Origin: Pseudorasbora parva
Lineage: Eukaryota > Chordata > Actinopteri > Cypriniformes > Gobionidae
Reading direction: 5' to 3'
Assembly (NCBI RefSeq): GCF_024679245.1
Contig: NC_090178.1
Span: 21,165,713 to 21,229,712 of the forward strand
Length of the DNA: 64,000 bases
Shown here piece by piece: positions 44,976 through 57,444 of this stretch (position 1 is its first letter; each line of letters begins with the position of its first letter). The notes under the pieces are model-generated. The model had not been told where the DNA came from. It saw only the letters and a program-made list of their open reading frames with translations, and searched no databases. The position numbers and the translations under genes were made by a program.

Positions 44976-45418
44976 CCTGGAGAGAAAGTAAGTACAATTA
45001 ATAATAATAATAAAAAAGGAATCATTTTATTAGATGCTTAAGTTAGCGATTTAAAAAGAAAAAGATGAATTCGGATTAAACCCAAACCATCGCTTTTATT
45101 AGATTTAACGTTAACTTAGGCCTAACGTACGTTACGTTACGTTAACGTTACCTGTCGCCAGTAGAGCTCGCTCTTAAGTGCAAAATATACTAACGTTACT
45201 TTTTTCATAAAAGTTTCACTTTTATACAGGTACAGGTCCACGGTGGTCTAGGGCCCATTCAAATAAACATATTAGTACATTGTCCTGTCAAAAACTGTAA
45301 GTTAGGCTGTGTTTACACCAAATCCATAATGGCTCATTCTAACCGACTCGTTGCATCTTTTAAAACAGCTTTCTTTTGCGGTGTTCTTTATGCACTAGCA
45401 GTGAACACTAAACCAGCA
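44976..45418. promoter_or_regulatory. Divergent dcst2/dcst1 promoter region
   Basis: Only 443 bp separate the two start codons, and the genes run apart. The region has a cluster of ACGTTA and TAACGTTA words (about 45105-45200). No TATA box stands out for either gene. A shared bidirectional promoter with germline activity is inferred from the paired function of the two proteins and the conserved head-to-head order in human. Confidence 0.7.
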
Positions 45419-48400
45419 ATGGATTGTTTTGGGGAAACCAGATGTAAAACACCCCACTCAGGTGTGTTTATCTTTAGATAACAACTTAAATCTGTTAGTA
45501 ACGTTAGATGTCCAGCATATATTACACTTTGTTGAATTTGCAGCTTTGGAGCAGGTATGTAAGCATATTCTGCCAGCTGGAGTTCATAGGTTCCTGTTCG
45601 GCCCGCTGTCAGAGTTTCCTATGGTCCGACGTCTCACGGGTGCTGTTTTTGGAACTTTGAGTGGTGTGGGTAAGTAACTGGAAAGCCTGATATACACTAG
45701 CCTAGAGTCTCTTATGCTTTACTAAGGCTGCATTTATTTAATCAAAAGTACAGTAAAATATCAGTTTAAAATACTGTTTTAAAATATAATTATTTGACAA
45801 ACAGAAAGTTCAAAAGAACATTTATTTGAAATTGAAATATTTTGTAACATTATAAACATCTTTACTCTTACTTTTTAAATGCAATGCATACTTGCTGAAT
45901 TTAAATTCTTAAAGGGATACTTCACTGCTTTTTCATATTAAACTATGTTATTCCCTTAAAGGTGCCCTAGAATGAAAAATTGAATTAACCTTGCCATAGT
46001 GAAATGATAAGAGTTCAGTACATGGACATCACATACTGTGAGTCTCAAACACCATTGTCTCCTCTGTAAATCTCGTAAATGAAAAACACCATGGAAAAAT
46101 AAGTGATTCTCAACATAAACCCAACCGTGCCGCAATCGTTGGGGATCATTTATATGTATGCCCCCAACTAAAAAGTCGCGGCTGATCCTTCCTCACATCT
46201 CCCCCTCCCCCCTATTGACAGAAATGAGAGAGGGAGGGGGAGATGCGACGGAGGATTTTTGCATGCACTGAGACAAGATAGGTATCATCCGTATCATCTA
46301 GTTTTAGTTAAGGGAATAACATAGTTTAATATGAAAAAGCGGTGAAGTATCCCTTTAAGAAGTCTTTCTGATCCCAAACTTTTAAGTGGTTGAGTATAAA
46401 TAATTATTTCATGAATTTTATAACTGACATGTGATGCTAATCACATCTTAACCTGTTTTTAAGGGTTGTTTTTTGGACTCATGCACAATATTGCCATGAC
46501 AGCAGTACAACGTGTTGTTGTTGGATGTGTGTTTGTAGGCAAGTACACTGCAGAAAGTAAACATTTGATCCTTAAAATGGTATCATCTAATATAATCAGT
46601 TTTATTCAGTCATATAAAAAAAAAAAATTATGATATTTTGCTTGAGGTGGCATATGTTTTTTTTCTAACTTACAGGTTTCTTTGTGCTATGTGCTATATG
46701 GTGTGTTTGTGTAGGTCTATGTACTCTTGGAGGCATTTTTTCCTCGCTGTTTCGCTGCTCCGTGCTCCTGATGTTTCCTAGTATGATTGGATCTCAAGGT
46801 CGGACATTTCTGATGGTTTTTGTGCTGCATGGACTTTACCAAGGTAAAAATCCTAGGAACAGGAATATAACAATTTGTGACTGACTATGACAATACAAAG
46901 CACAGATCTCAAACGTAGACACTCATGAGCTTTCTTCATTTTTTGACCCGTCACCCGTGTTCTTCCCATCAGGCCCCATTGCAAACATCCAGCGTAATGT
47001 TCAGGATGTGGCGTCCTCCATGGGCTGTCACATAGACCTGCAGATCACACACAGCAAGGTGATGTGGAGAATGCTGACAGAGCCTTACGTGCAAGTAGTG
47101 AAGGAGATAGTGGTGAGTCTTGAAACTGGGTGTGAATATACAATTTGCTGATACGATTCATGGAAATCTGTCCCACAAACTTGCTTCTTCTCAGAGTGAC
47201 AGTGAGGAATTTGAAAAAGAGTCTCAAAATGTGAGCAAAACATTCCAGAAGATTCGCGATGAGGTAATGGGTCGGTATGGGTATGACTCTCTTGGTAAGG
47301 AGTCCGTACATACGGCCAACAGCACTCAGGAGGAGTATGTAGAGAAGACTAGATCACGTTGTGACTGTGAGTGTAAACGAAAAGAAAACAAGTTATTATT
47401 GACTGTATATGATTGAGGTTTTAAGATTAGCTTTGTCTAAATGATGTTGTGTGTAACAGATGTGGTGCAGCAGGGAATTAGACGATGTCAGGATTGGTTC
47501 AGTATGAAATGGGAAGAGTGTATGAAAACCATTCAAGCCCCTCTTATAAATCACTTCCTCTGCATACCTATGCAATTCCACTTTCTTTGTAATATCATGA
47601 GAGGTAAGTTTTGCGTGTTGCATCTGATCTTAAAAGTAAGCAATCAGGATCTCCGGTTTATTAAGGGTTTTTTTTTCTCTCAGTGATGACACCATGGTGC
47701 ACAGAGAAGATTCCAGTTGAGGGAAACTTTGGTCAGACCTTCGACAAACTAAATGACTCGATCAACAGGCTTGCAGAACACTTCACCACCAATCTAGTGC
47801 TTAAGGTATAGCTTGAGTTTTAATATAAAAAGGTAAAAAAGTCACCATGAAATGTTGACATTTTTAAATCTTAAACTACCCATACATCATAAATGTTTTT
47901 GTCTTTTAGTATGAATATGTTAATCTTACTGTTATCTTTAAGCTAGTGTGCTCCAAAACAATTACAACATTCACATTTAGATAAGCATTAAAAAATTTCA
48001 AATTCAAAACCGCCAATATGGATCAATGATCAATCTAAAGCCTCCTACATTATAAATAGATGCTGAAGCTGTGGCTAAAATTGGTAATTTGGTCACACAT
48101 TTACTATTTTCTACATAGTGAATGGGACATAGAGCACTATATAGGGTATAGTGAACGAATCAGTCATGCAGACAGCAAATGAAGTCACGCAAACTGCAGC
48201 AGAGCCAGTCCAGAGACACGATAGCACAGGCATGGATCACAAAACGCATCGGATCCATTTGAATTCTGCACAGAATATTATACAGGTGCTGGTCATATAA
48301 TTAGAATATCAAAACGTTTATTTATTTCACTAATTCCATTCAAAAAGTGAAACTTGTATATTATATTAATTCATTACACACAGACTGATATATTTCAATG

Positions 48401-51400
48401 TTTATTTATTTTAATTTTGATGATTATAACTGACAACTTAGGAAAATCCCAAATTCAGTATCTCAGAAAATTTGAATATTACTTGAGTTAAGACCAATAC
48501 AAAGAAAGGATTTTTAGAACTCTTGGCCAACTGAAAAGTGTGAACATGAAAAGTATGAGCATGTACAGCACTCAATACTTAGTTGGGGCTCCTTTTGCCT
48601 GAATTACTGCAGCAATGCGGCGTGCCATGGAGTCGATCAGTCTGTGGCACTGCTCAGGTGTTATGAGAGCCCAGAGATATTTGTCATGCTAAATATCTCG
48701 ACCTGAACTTTTTTCTACTTTTTGCTGCAAATTAGTGCACAAACAGTTTGGATCACAAACTTTCTGCCGGCTATCATTTTTAATAACATTTCCAGAACCC
48801 TGAGGCACAAACTGTTTCTTTGTCACATCTTGCGTGTTTGGTTATAAAACATAGTTTGCGGACCAGATATGTCGACGATTCTTTCTAATGTAAAGTCATG
48901 CAGTGTAAAAATCCACTGTCGCCGATCCAGTGTGCATTGTGCAGTCTGGCCTGAGGTGTGATATAAACTAAAAAATAAATAGAAGGAAACTTCCACTTCT
49001 ATTATTGATTTCTATCAGAATGTGAAGCGAATTTCAAACAGTATAACAAAGATTGTTAATGAAAAACATTGCCTACGCTACCTATGAATAATAATTGTAA
49101 GGCCGCCCAAATCGTCCCAATGAAGGCCAACGATCGGCGGGTGAAGGTCGCTGCGTGTTCGTCTTTTCAGCGGGGAAAAAGGGGATTTTATTCCAATTCC
49201 TCGTTAATCTGACTCCATTTAATCATAATTTAGAATTTGGGTTAGAATGCCAATTGGTTATTTGGTCATTTATATTTAATAGTTTAACTACACATTTAAT
49301 TATTCCATTTAACCCTTTGTTGAAATTATGTCCGTTCATAACCTGAATAATTCCAGAGCAAGTCAGAATCAATCAAAGTATAACAATTTATTAACAATCA
49401 GGTAAATGTATAACGCCAATTACATAATCAATTCAAAGGTATACTTCACATCAAATACCCTAAAGTAAAGAATGAGATGTATACCGGACTTATCAAGGTT
49501 ACATAATGCTGCATGGGTTAAAACGTCCAGCATTACGGGCTGACCTGAGTACAGTATCGAGCCCTGAGCTCTTTGCAACATTTCCTTAAATACCCAGAAC
49601 CAGATACATACCCATCACAATAGGAATTTGCATTGATCAAGTTCTATAGACTTGATTAGAAGAGAGGCCAAATGGCTGAAAGCCACACCCACCATACACC
49701 AAGGAAAGATATCTTTAAACCCTTAAAACATTCATGATGTTCTAGTTTACTTCTGTGGTGTTGAGATATTTGTACCAGTCGCACTGAGACATTTCAAATG
49801 ATATCAAACACATATAATACTGCATTGTGAGGATTGACATTGTAACAAAGAGATTTCTGGTGCATTTCAGGTGATCTCAAGTTTGGGGGAGCAGTAGTTT
49901 GGGGGAAGTTTCATGTGAAAGAAAAGGCATGTAAATTAGAGTCATTCATAGATGGTTCACTCAGTGTGATGTCGTCTCGGACAGAGACTCTAACTGTATG
50001 AATGAGTTCAGATGCTAATTTCCTTTGTTTTCTCAGAGCGATTAGACATTTCCAGCATCTACTAGCTTTTCCAGCCTTACATAATAAATAAAAACATTCT
50101 TGTTTTTAAGAATTTGGAGCAGCAGTCAGTGTTGGGAGTGAACGTCCTCCAGAATTTCTCTAAGGAGCTGAGCCGTGTGTTTCAGGAGAAAATAGTGATT
50201 GCTGAGAAAATAGCTGGGGTGATTAACTTTCTTCTCTCATTCACCTTCATCACGGTGTTCACCTCGTAAGTTCTCACTCCTTCATTCGCATTGTGTTTTT
50301 GGATGATGCATCTACTGAATACTTAAACTTGTGTATAAATACATTATAAAATATGAAAGATATACATTCATTATGTAAATGAATACTTTATATATTAATC
50401 AAAGTCCAATTAAAAACATGTTTGTTTCGTTTTCAGAGCGTTTGGATATGTTCGTCAATTTTGCAGAGACATTCACTTTGACAATGTCTACATAACTACT
50501 TACTTCAGACAGATTGATGCTCGCAGAATAAGAGCTGTAAGTTAAAATCTTAAACATACACTTGCACAATCATATCTATGGTTACTAATTTCAGCTTCTG
50601 TTTTAGGGGAAGAGGCATTTGCTGCCACTGAAGAAAGCAGAGCAAGAGAGTTTGATCAACCCACGGAGCTTATCTATCCACCCAAGCGAGCTCATGCCTG
50701 TGGTACTTTTTTTGGGCTGTATGCTATTACGGTCCCTGTGTTCAGCATTTAATCCTTGTGCTGATGGTCAGGTTGTGTATTTATAATGGAATACAGTTAA
50801 AGGTGAAGTGTGCCATTTCTGTTTTTCTAATGGCACCAAACAGAATTGCTAATGTCATACTTTCAAACAGGCTTTTCAAACAGATAATTTCCGCCCAAAC
50901 TGAGTTGGTTGGTGAGGACCCTTAAAGAAATAGATCAATGTTTTGGTGCCACAGAGCCAAATTTTTGGTGCTTTTCAGGGAAATAATGGCTGACTTGTAG
51001 TTATCTTTGCAAGCAATAAAGTATTTATGTACAGTATTTTATAATAAGTTGATTTTAATTCTGAAACAATAACTCTCATGCAGATTGTGGGCTTTCTGCA
51101 AGTTGCATCTCTGGCTCTGTTTGTGTGTGTTCTGCTGGCTGTTGATGGAATCCTGTATAACGTTTTTGACCTCATCCGAAGACACACTTTCACCACATAC
51201 TCGGTTACTAGTGAGCACAAATACAGACTTGTATATATGCATGAGCAGGGTTTTCCTTCAAGATTAAAGGTATTATCGTGCATTTACACTACAGTAGATT
51301 ATCTATCTTTATCTCTGCTTCTGAAGGTGTTCAACATGCAGACATTGTAATCGGTGGAGATTCCATGTTAGCCAGACTTCTGCGGAAAACCATTGGTGCC

Positions 51401-54400
51401 TTCAACATCTCCTCCAATCTTGACGTGCAATCAAGCAACTTGCGTAGGTTGTCTACTATTTGATTGTCGATATTCTAAGCCTAACTCTAGTGAAAAATTT
51501 ACATGACAACTTTTGATGATCATAATTTGTGGCAAACTGAGAGGAAGCTAAGAATAACTCCAGGCACAAAAGCCCAGTGCAGATGAAAGAGGGAAAAAAA
51601 GAGCTAGAAGAAAATAATCTCAATACACCACAGTTTAGAATAACTTACTTCTATTATGTTATTGGATCATGGCCTAGATATTGATATAATATTGTTTTGC
51701 CAAGTCCCTGATCACTCAATGTCTCTGTTTGTTGTTGCAGCCCATGTACCACAGCACTCTCAAACTGATCTTGGCTAATGTGGGTTTTAATTAATGAACT
51801 GTTTGCTCATTCCATGAAAAAATCTATCAAAGAAATTCTCTATTCCGTTGATTTTCAGGGCAACTTTTTTGAGCAATGTTGTCGGGCAATGTTACTGAGC
51901 AATGTTCCTTGGGCACTTTGCCATTGAGAATGGGCAACACATTTCTATCTGGATACTTAAGTTCATCATGGGCCCTGTGTCTCACCTGGTTGTCATCAAC
52001 ATTGCTCAAAAGGTTGCCCTGTGTATCATCTTTAGTGTCCTGAAAACATGACTGCCAGAGAAATGCACCAGCTTTAGTATTAGAGAGATCGTGAATGCAC
52101 TTGTGACTGGCTCAATGATTCAGTTGGACTCTCCTGAGGCCAAATGACGTCTTTGGTTTGGCCGTCTATTTAATCTGATCAGAGTTAAACTAAAAGCTCT
52201 GATTGTGTCTGTATGTCTTATCCAGATAGGTCTAAATTGATCTAGTCCGGTCACCACACGGAAGTACACACACATACAGCTGATGAGAGGACTATTTATA
52301 ACACTAACATGATGTAACCTGATCCAGAAATTTGCGGTTATTGTGTCTATATATGTTCAAAAGTTTGGGATCAGTACAATTTTTTTTTTTTTTTTAGATT
52401 GTTAGAAATTATTTCCTTTATTCAGCAAGGATACATTACATTGATCAAAACTGGCATTAAATATATGTATAATGTTTTAAATGATTATTGTATGTTTCAA
52501 ATGCTATTCTTTCTTGTGTATGTTTATGTGTGCATAGATTGTTTGCCTCAACCACATGCTCTGAGCCAGTCAAACTACTTGTGGATCTTCCTTCCCCTAT
52601 TACTGATGTGCCTCATGTGCTGCCTGCAGGTATACACCAATCGTCTACGCCGGGTCATCACCGCCTTCTACTTTCCAAAGGTAACACCACCTGCCCCGTG
52701 AGCCCAGGTAGCACATTTTCACTGACACTCCAGTCTTTCGGTCACACAGTCCAAACCCTACAGTGACCAATACCATATGAATGACTAATTGTGTTTGTTT
52801 GGATCAAGAGACAGAAGCCAGTACTCCTGGCAGTGAGTTTATCATTAACAATATTGGTCAGTCATAAACATCAGAAGCTCCTTATGCTTTCTTTGGCTAA
52901 GGAGCTTAAGAGTCACTGTTCTGCATGTGCTGCTGCTTTCAGCTAATGCTGATCACGTTTAATATTGCATAATCAGACAGATGTACTGTACTAACATATG
53001 TAGATGTACGTCATTATATGTGTTATTAAAAAGGATTTCATTTTTTTAATTAAATACAATTTTATAAAAGTATCATGAATCATTATATTTCCCCCTAAAT
53101 GGTTCTTATCACTGCATTTATTCATAAAAAAATCGTACATGGTCTTTTAAGTCTGTGCATTGCACAAAAACATTTCACAAAAGAATTCTCTCAGCAAGAG
53201 AATATTTATTATTGTGCAGGCTGTTGTTTTGTCATTGTACACTTGGCACAGGAAGTCTTGAACAAATGCTAAAGGTCTCTCCTAGCATAATTGAAACAAA
53301 CAAAAAGCACAATAATAGGCAAAATTACTTCCTCTGATGTCATTTTTGTTTACCGCCAGTTCTCCAATTAAAATAAACATTGCATTTTCATTTCATATGA
53401 AATATGGTCCAGATTGCAAAAAAGAACTACAAATTCAGATCTCCCATGTTTTAAAGGTGCCTTAGAATTATTTGAAACAATATTTTAAATTGTTCTCTGA
53501 TATCTAAATAGAGGGTATGTGGCTTATTTAAGGTAAAAAATTGTCCGGTCCATTTACAACCCTAGAAATTACATCCCTAGGATGTAATGCTCTGTTTTTG
53601 CCTTATTTGGAAGGTTTGTGAAATATTAATGCAGATTTCTGCTCTGATTGGCTGTTTCACTGCACTGCTGCTCAATGAGAGCTAACACATCTATACCATC
53701 CGTCACAGCAATGATTTTACAATGATAGCTTCTCAACTTTGAATCACAAACTGAACTGGGTAGCGCGTAAATATGTTGTTTGTACAGTAACGTTACAGTT
53801 TGACAGTAGTACTGATTTAAAAGTCGATTTATTTAGCCAAACAAAGTAATGTAGAAGCCACTCAAAATAGTCAGTGTCCTGTTTACTACTCACCCGCTGC
53901 ATAATCATAATCATACTTCAGTTCTCAAAAATGTATATTTATTTAAGAAATCGACTAGAAGCCTTGTCAATCGTTTCAACTTATGCTATCTTTAAGAAAC
54001 TAAACAGTAGTAGTAAACTTAGTTAGCTTCTGAGTTGTGTTAATTATGAAATATAGGCTAATTTAGATTTCAAACCGTCAAAAGGGATCGACATACGTAT
54101 CTACTGTTGTATTTTATGACAACACTGGCAGGAAAATGGGCTGACATGCAAATGGTGGGGGCGTACATATTAAGGATCCCAGCGATTGCGTCACAGGTGG
54201 CGTTATGTTGAAAAAATCTTTTTAAAATCGTTTTTCTGTGGTGATTTTCACAAACAAGATTTACATATGAAGGAAGAGGCAATGGTGTTTGAGACTTAAT
54301 GTATGTGATGTCCATGTACTGAACTCTTGTTATTTAAAGGTCCCGTTCTTCGCGTGTTTTCGAAGCTTTGATTATGTTTACAGTCTGCAATATAACATGT

Positions 54401-56414
54401 GTTCATGTTTCGCGTGTAAAAAAACAGTATTTTTCACACAATTTACTTATCTGTACAGCGCTGTTTCCTCTGTCCTAAAAACGGCCTGATGATTTCCTTG
54501 TTCTATGAAGTCCCTCCTTTAGAAATACATAACGAGTTCTGATTGGGCCAGCGCTTCCCGTGTTGTGATTGGACAGCAGCTTAGCGCACTTTGCCCGGAA
54601 AGGTCCCGCCTCTTACCGTAACGGGGAGATGCAAGCGCTGAATGCGCGCTCTTCTCCACGTGGGAGAGCAACAAGACCGCGCCCCCTATTTTGCGTGTTC
54701 TTTTGGGCGGAGGGTTAGTCAACAAACTGTTCTAGTGACGTCATTCCTGAAGGAAGTGCAGGGGTGTAGTCCTAACCGACCGTTCGCTGTAGGCTTTGAA
54801 AAGGGAACTTCTGTTAAATAAAATATCTCGCTTTGCATTGAACTTTGAGCTTTATAATTTTACAGGTATTATTTATGCTCTAACAGCAACATTACACACT
54901 AACTAAAGTTTGAAAGATGGAATCGGGAAGAATGAGACCTTTAAAATATGGCAAGGTTAATTAAATGTTTCATTCCAGGGCACCTTTAAAGCAATTGGTG
55001 TAGCATAATACAAATTTCTAACAAAATAGAAACTTTGATGACTTATGCACCGTTGTAATATATGTAATATATGAGTAATGCACCTTTGGGTTCTTGGCTC
55101 AGTTAATCTGCAATTTAATCGGTTTGGTCACGATTGTAACCGATACCCTGATTCAGTACGTTCAAAGCGCCTGATACGCAGCGTGCAGTCTAAAGAGAGA
55201 ATGTGTACTTTCTCTCACATACTGAGTGAAATATGTGTTCTCTAGTGAGTGCGGGTAAAGCACTAATAAGATAAGAGGGTTTTAAAGTAATAGCATTAGA
55301 TTTGCAGCATTTTGTGGGCCCGTGTAGGCATGAGGAGGATTACAGGCCCCCTGTGAACCCTGATTCAGCTAGTGCCACAAGTATTATCTCATTCATAAAG
55401 AGGTGCACACTTGTCGTGTTTTTATCTATAATCGTGCAGGAGAACACTGTAGTGTCTTTTTCCAATAATCTGAAATCTATCTACAGCATTTTGCTGGACG
55501 AAATCTGATCTGCCCTGTTTTTTTTAGAGAGAAAAGAGACGGATCCTGTTCCTGTACAACCTACAGATCCAGAAACGAATCTCATTCATCAGTAGACAAC
55601 GTCATCGGCTGAGATATCAAAAACAGACATTTGTAACGGTGTGTATGATAGGTCAGCGTAGGACCCTACAGAGAAAACAACTTTGTTCCGATGTTTCAGA
55701 TTTTCAGCTTGCATCTTGTTTATCATTTTCTCATATCATTTTTTTTTTGCACATACATTTAAAAAAATGCATTTGTAGGTCATATATTCAGTCAAATCTG
55801 AGAAAAAAGCATGAGACCAAAGGTGCATCTGATATCGCATTCACATCTGTTTTTCTGAGGGGGGGAAAAACTGTATGTAAACGGATTAAAATGTCCAAGT
55901 TCACAATATTCAAAAAACTGAAGCCAAAATATTCCCGGATTACCTACTAATTCTGGTGAGATTCTATCCCATTAGGCCGCTGTTATTAGCCTTGGTTAGA
56001 TTAATTCTTATAAAAACTGGCATATATTTTGTGGGAGATTATCTGTATGAAAAGCAAACTAAAACAATCACACCATTCATCAATAACCTTACTTCTCTAG
56101 CTTTTTTGATGAGTTCCAAAATATATATATATATATATTTATGATCACATCTTCAAACTCTCCCTCTCTTCCAGGTGCTGTTGGTTCTTTTGGCCCTTCT
56201 GAAGCATGTGGGCTGTAGGCTGCACCGGTGCTGGGTATGTGATAAGTTTGTGTGGCAGAACCAGGCTGTGGAGTGCAGTTCTGTAGGCTGCACAGTGATC
56301 TATTGTAAGCAATGCTGGACAGACCTGGACAACATCTGCTACGCCTGCTTGCCTCATAACCAGTGTGGACCACAAGATAACGGCTTTGATTCTGATGTGT
56401 ACTACAGCTGCTGA
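45419..56414 (+). CDS. dcst1: DC-STAMP domain-containing protein 1
   Basis: 679 aa in 16 exons: 45419-45461, 45544-45669, 46464-46538, 46715-46843, 46973-47112, 47195-47366, 47460-47603, 47684-47805, 50111-50265, 50437-50536, 50607-50702, 51084-51210, 51327-51443, 52538-52680, 55528-55638, 56175-56414. The total is a multiple of three with phases matching throughout. Landmarks: LLMFPSMIGSQGRTFLMVF, GPIANIQRNVQDVASSMGC, DWFSMKWEECMKTI, VMTPWCTEKIPVEGNFGQTF, FDNVYITTYFRQIDARR, GKRHLLPL, VYTNRLRRVITAFYFPK with REKRRILFLYN, and a C-terminal zinc finger CWVC...CSSVGC...YCKQCW...CYAC (about 618-662). Several hydrophobic spans flank the DC-STAMP core. Sperm membrane partner of DCST2; human DCST1 is also reported as an E3 ligase for STAT2. 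Intron 3 uses a GC donor. Confidence 0.95.
45913..46354. mobile_element. Nested TTAA elements in dcst1 intron 2
   Basis: The outer element has inverted ends AGGGATACTTCACTGCTTTT and its complement, 46 bp each, flanked by TTAA (45909-45912 and 46355-46358). Just inside the left arm another TTAA (45956-45959) is followed by AGGTGCCCTAGAATG, the end of the family seen at 53455-54985. The inner right end is lost. Confidence 0.8.
48283..48690 (+). mobile_element. Mariner-type MITE fragment (CAGGTGCTGGTCATATAA end)
   Basis: Starts CAGGTGCTGGTCATATAATT after TA, a well-known teleost mariner end, and continues with typical family text to GGCGTGCCATGGAGTCGATC. The other inverted end is absent, so the copy is truncated. 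Confidence 0.8.
49096..50091 (-). mobile_element. Solo LTR, copy 2, with TAAT target duplication
   Basis: The mirror image of 38092-39054: starts TGTAAGGCCGCCCAAATCG and ends AAAAGCTAGTAGATGC complement then GGCTGG complement, closing CCAGCCTTACA. TAAT flanks both sides (49092-49095 and 50092-50095), a 4-bp duplication as made by LTR integrases. It ends 19 nt before dcst1 exon 9. No internal genes are present. Confidence 0.82.
53455..54985. mobile_element. TTAA-flanked element (AGGTGCCCTAGAAT family) containing a second TTAA element
   Basis: Left end AGGTGCCTTAGAATTATTTG, right end complement AGGTGCCCTGGAATGAAAC; TTAA on both sides (53451-53454 and 54986-54989). The element at 54338-54940 is inserted inside it. 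No transposase frame is seen. In dcst1 intron 14. Confidence 0.88.
54338..54940. mobile_element. TTAA-flanked element (AGGTCCCGTTCTTCGC family), copy 2, nested
   Basis: Reverse-oriented copy of 19425-20022 flanked by TTAA (54334-54337 and 54941-54944). The right end is decayed (GGGAAGAATGAGACCT). Confidence 0.88.
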
Positions 56415-56511
56415 TGAATGTCACTGCACCTTCAAAGTTCAGTAACACCACAGTTCAAAACAGCTTTAATAGCTGATAAAAAGCTTTTTTAATGCAACAT
56501 ATCTATGGACA

Positions 56512-56517
56512 ATTAAA
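56512..56517 (+). terminator. Candidate polyadenylation signal of dcst1
   Basis: ATTAAA about 100 nt past the dcst1 stop. Confidence 0.4.
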
Positions 56518-56539
56518 GTGGCTAAAGTGTAAACAACTG

Positions 56540-56665
56540 GAATTTATGTAAGCTTTATGCAACTCGTATAAAAAAAAATGTTTAGGCTATGGAAGAAATA
56601 CTCAGATGGTCTACCTATTATCTTCTCGTTCTTGTACAAAGGATTTTTCTGTGTATCAAATAACC
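56540..56665 (+). repeat. Local duplicate, copy A (copy B at 59118-59215)
   Basis: Both copies run GTAAGCTTTATGC, AGGCTATG-GAAATACT, TCGTTCTTG-ACAAA, TTTTTCTGTG, CAAATAA in the same order. Probably a dispersed repeat or a small segmental duplication 2.6 kb apart. Confidence 0.75.
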
Positions 56666-56673
56666 CTAACGCC

Positions 56674-56992
56674 ATCTTAGTTCACAAAAAAATCCAGTCA
56701 TTAATTACTCACCCTCATGTCGATCCAGACCCGTAAGACCTTCATTCTTCTTCGGACCTCTCCACAGACAGCAATTTAGTTAACACTTACAACATCGCTA
56801 GTTCAACCTTAACTAAAGTGTTAAATGAAGCAACGAGGAGAATACTTTTTGTGTGCAAAATAACGACTTTATTAAACTATTTAATTCTAGCCTAGCCTGT
56901 GTGGCTGTGTCAGTCTCCTAAGAGTTTACGTTGTAAAAAGTGGAACAACAGCAATTAAGAATTTGCAGTTGTGGGTGAACTAGGCTATCCCT
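56674..56992. mobile_element. TTAA-type MITE (AGGGATAGxxTAGTTCACCC family)
   Basis: Contains CTCACCCTCATGTCGATCC, CCCGTAAGACCTTCATTC and AGAATACTTTTTGTGTGCAA, text of a very abundant cyprinid repeat. The right end GTGAACTAGGCTATCCCT abuts TTAA at 56993-56996. The left end is ragged. Confidence 0.75.
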
Positions 56993-57444
56993 TTAAGAAT
57001 TATTACAATTTTAATAAGTATAATAGAGGCAATATGTTTTTTAATATATCATATTCAGTTTCATATATTAGGTAACGTTACTGTTCCCGATAGAGAAAGC
57101 GCTCTAGCGGCATACACTGTTGCTATGGTTACTTCAGGCGATTTCTGTTCGAGTGCTCTGACAACTTTTGCGGTTCATTTTTTGAAAGAAATTTGTTTTT
57201 TTGTTTTTTAGTCCTTCCTAATACTGAGTTACTTCCTTTATTAGCTCCAACAGCCGCTGCCTTAATCAATGTGGTTAAATAATAGTAGGCTGCTACGCCC
57301 TTGCCTTTAGTAGGATCTTTGTAGAACGTATAATCTCCATGCCAAGGATGTGAACCCGGCCGGACAGCAAGGAGTTAACTCAAAGAGGAAATCCTATCTG
57401 GTTGGTCACACTGAGAAATGCGATTATACTGCCTCAGTTTAACA

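Larger units (their letters stand above)
47806..50110. other. dcst1 intron 8, mostly mobile DNA
   Basis: Holds a mariner MITE fragment (from 48283) and a solo LTR (49096-50091). The remaining part, about 48700-49080, has no recognisable feature. Confidence 0.7.

Noticed and set aside
51741..51794. Possible alternative last exon of dcst1 (CAG|CCCATG... to TAA)
   Set aside because: It has a good acceptor and joins in phase, but would end the protein before the conserved RLRRVI segment and zinc finger. Exons 14-16 match the family, so this is treated as cryptic.
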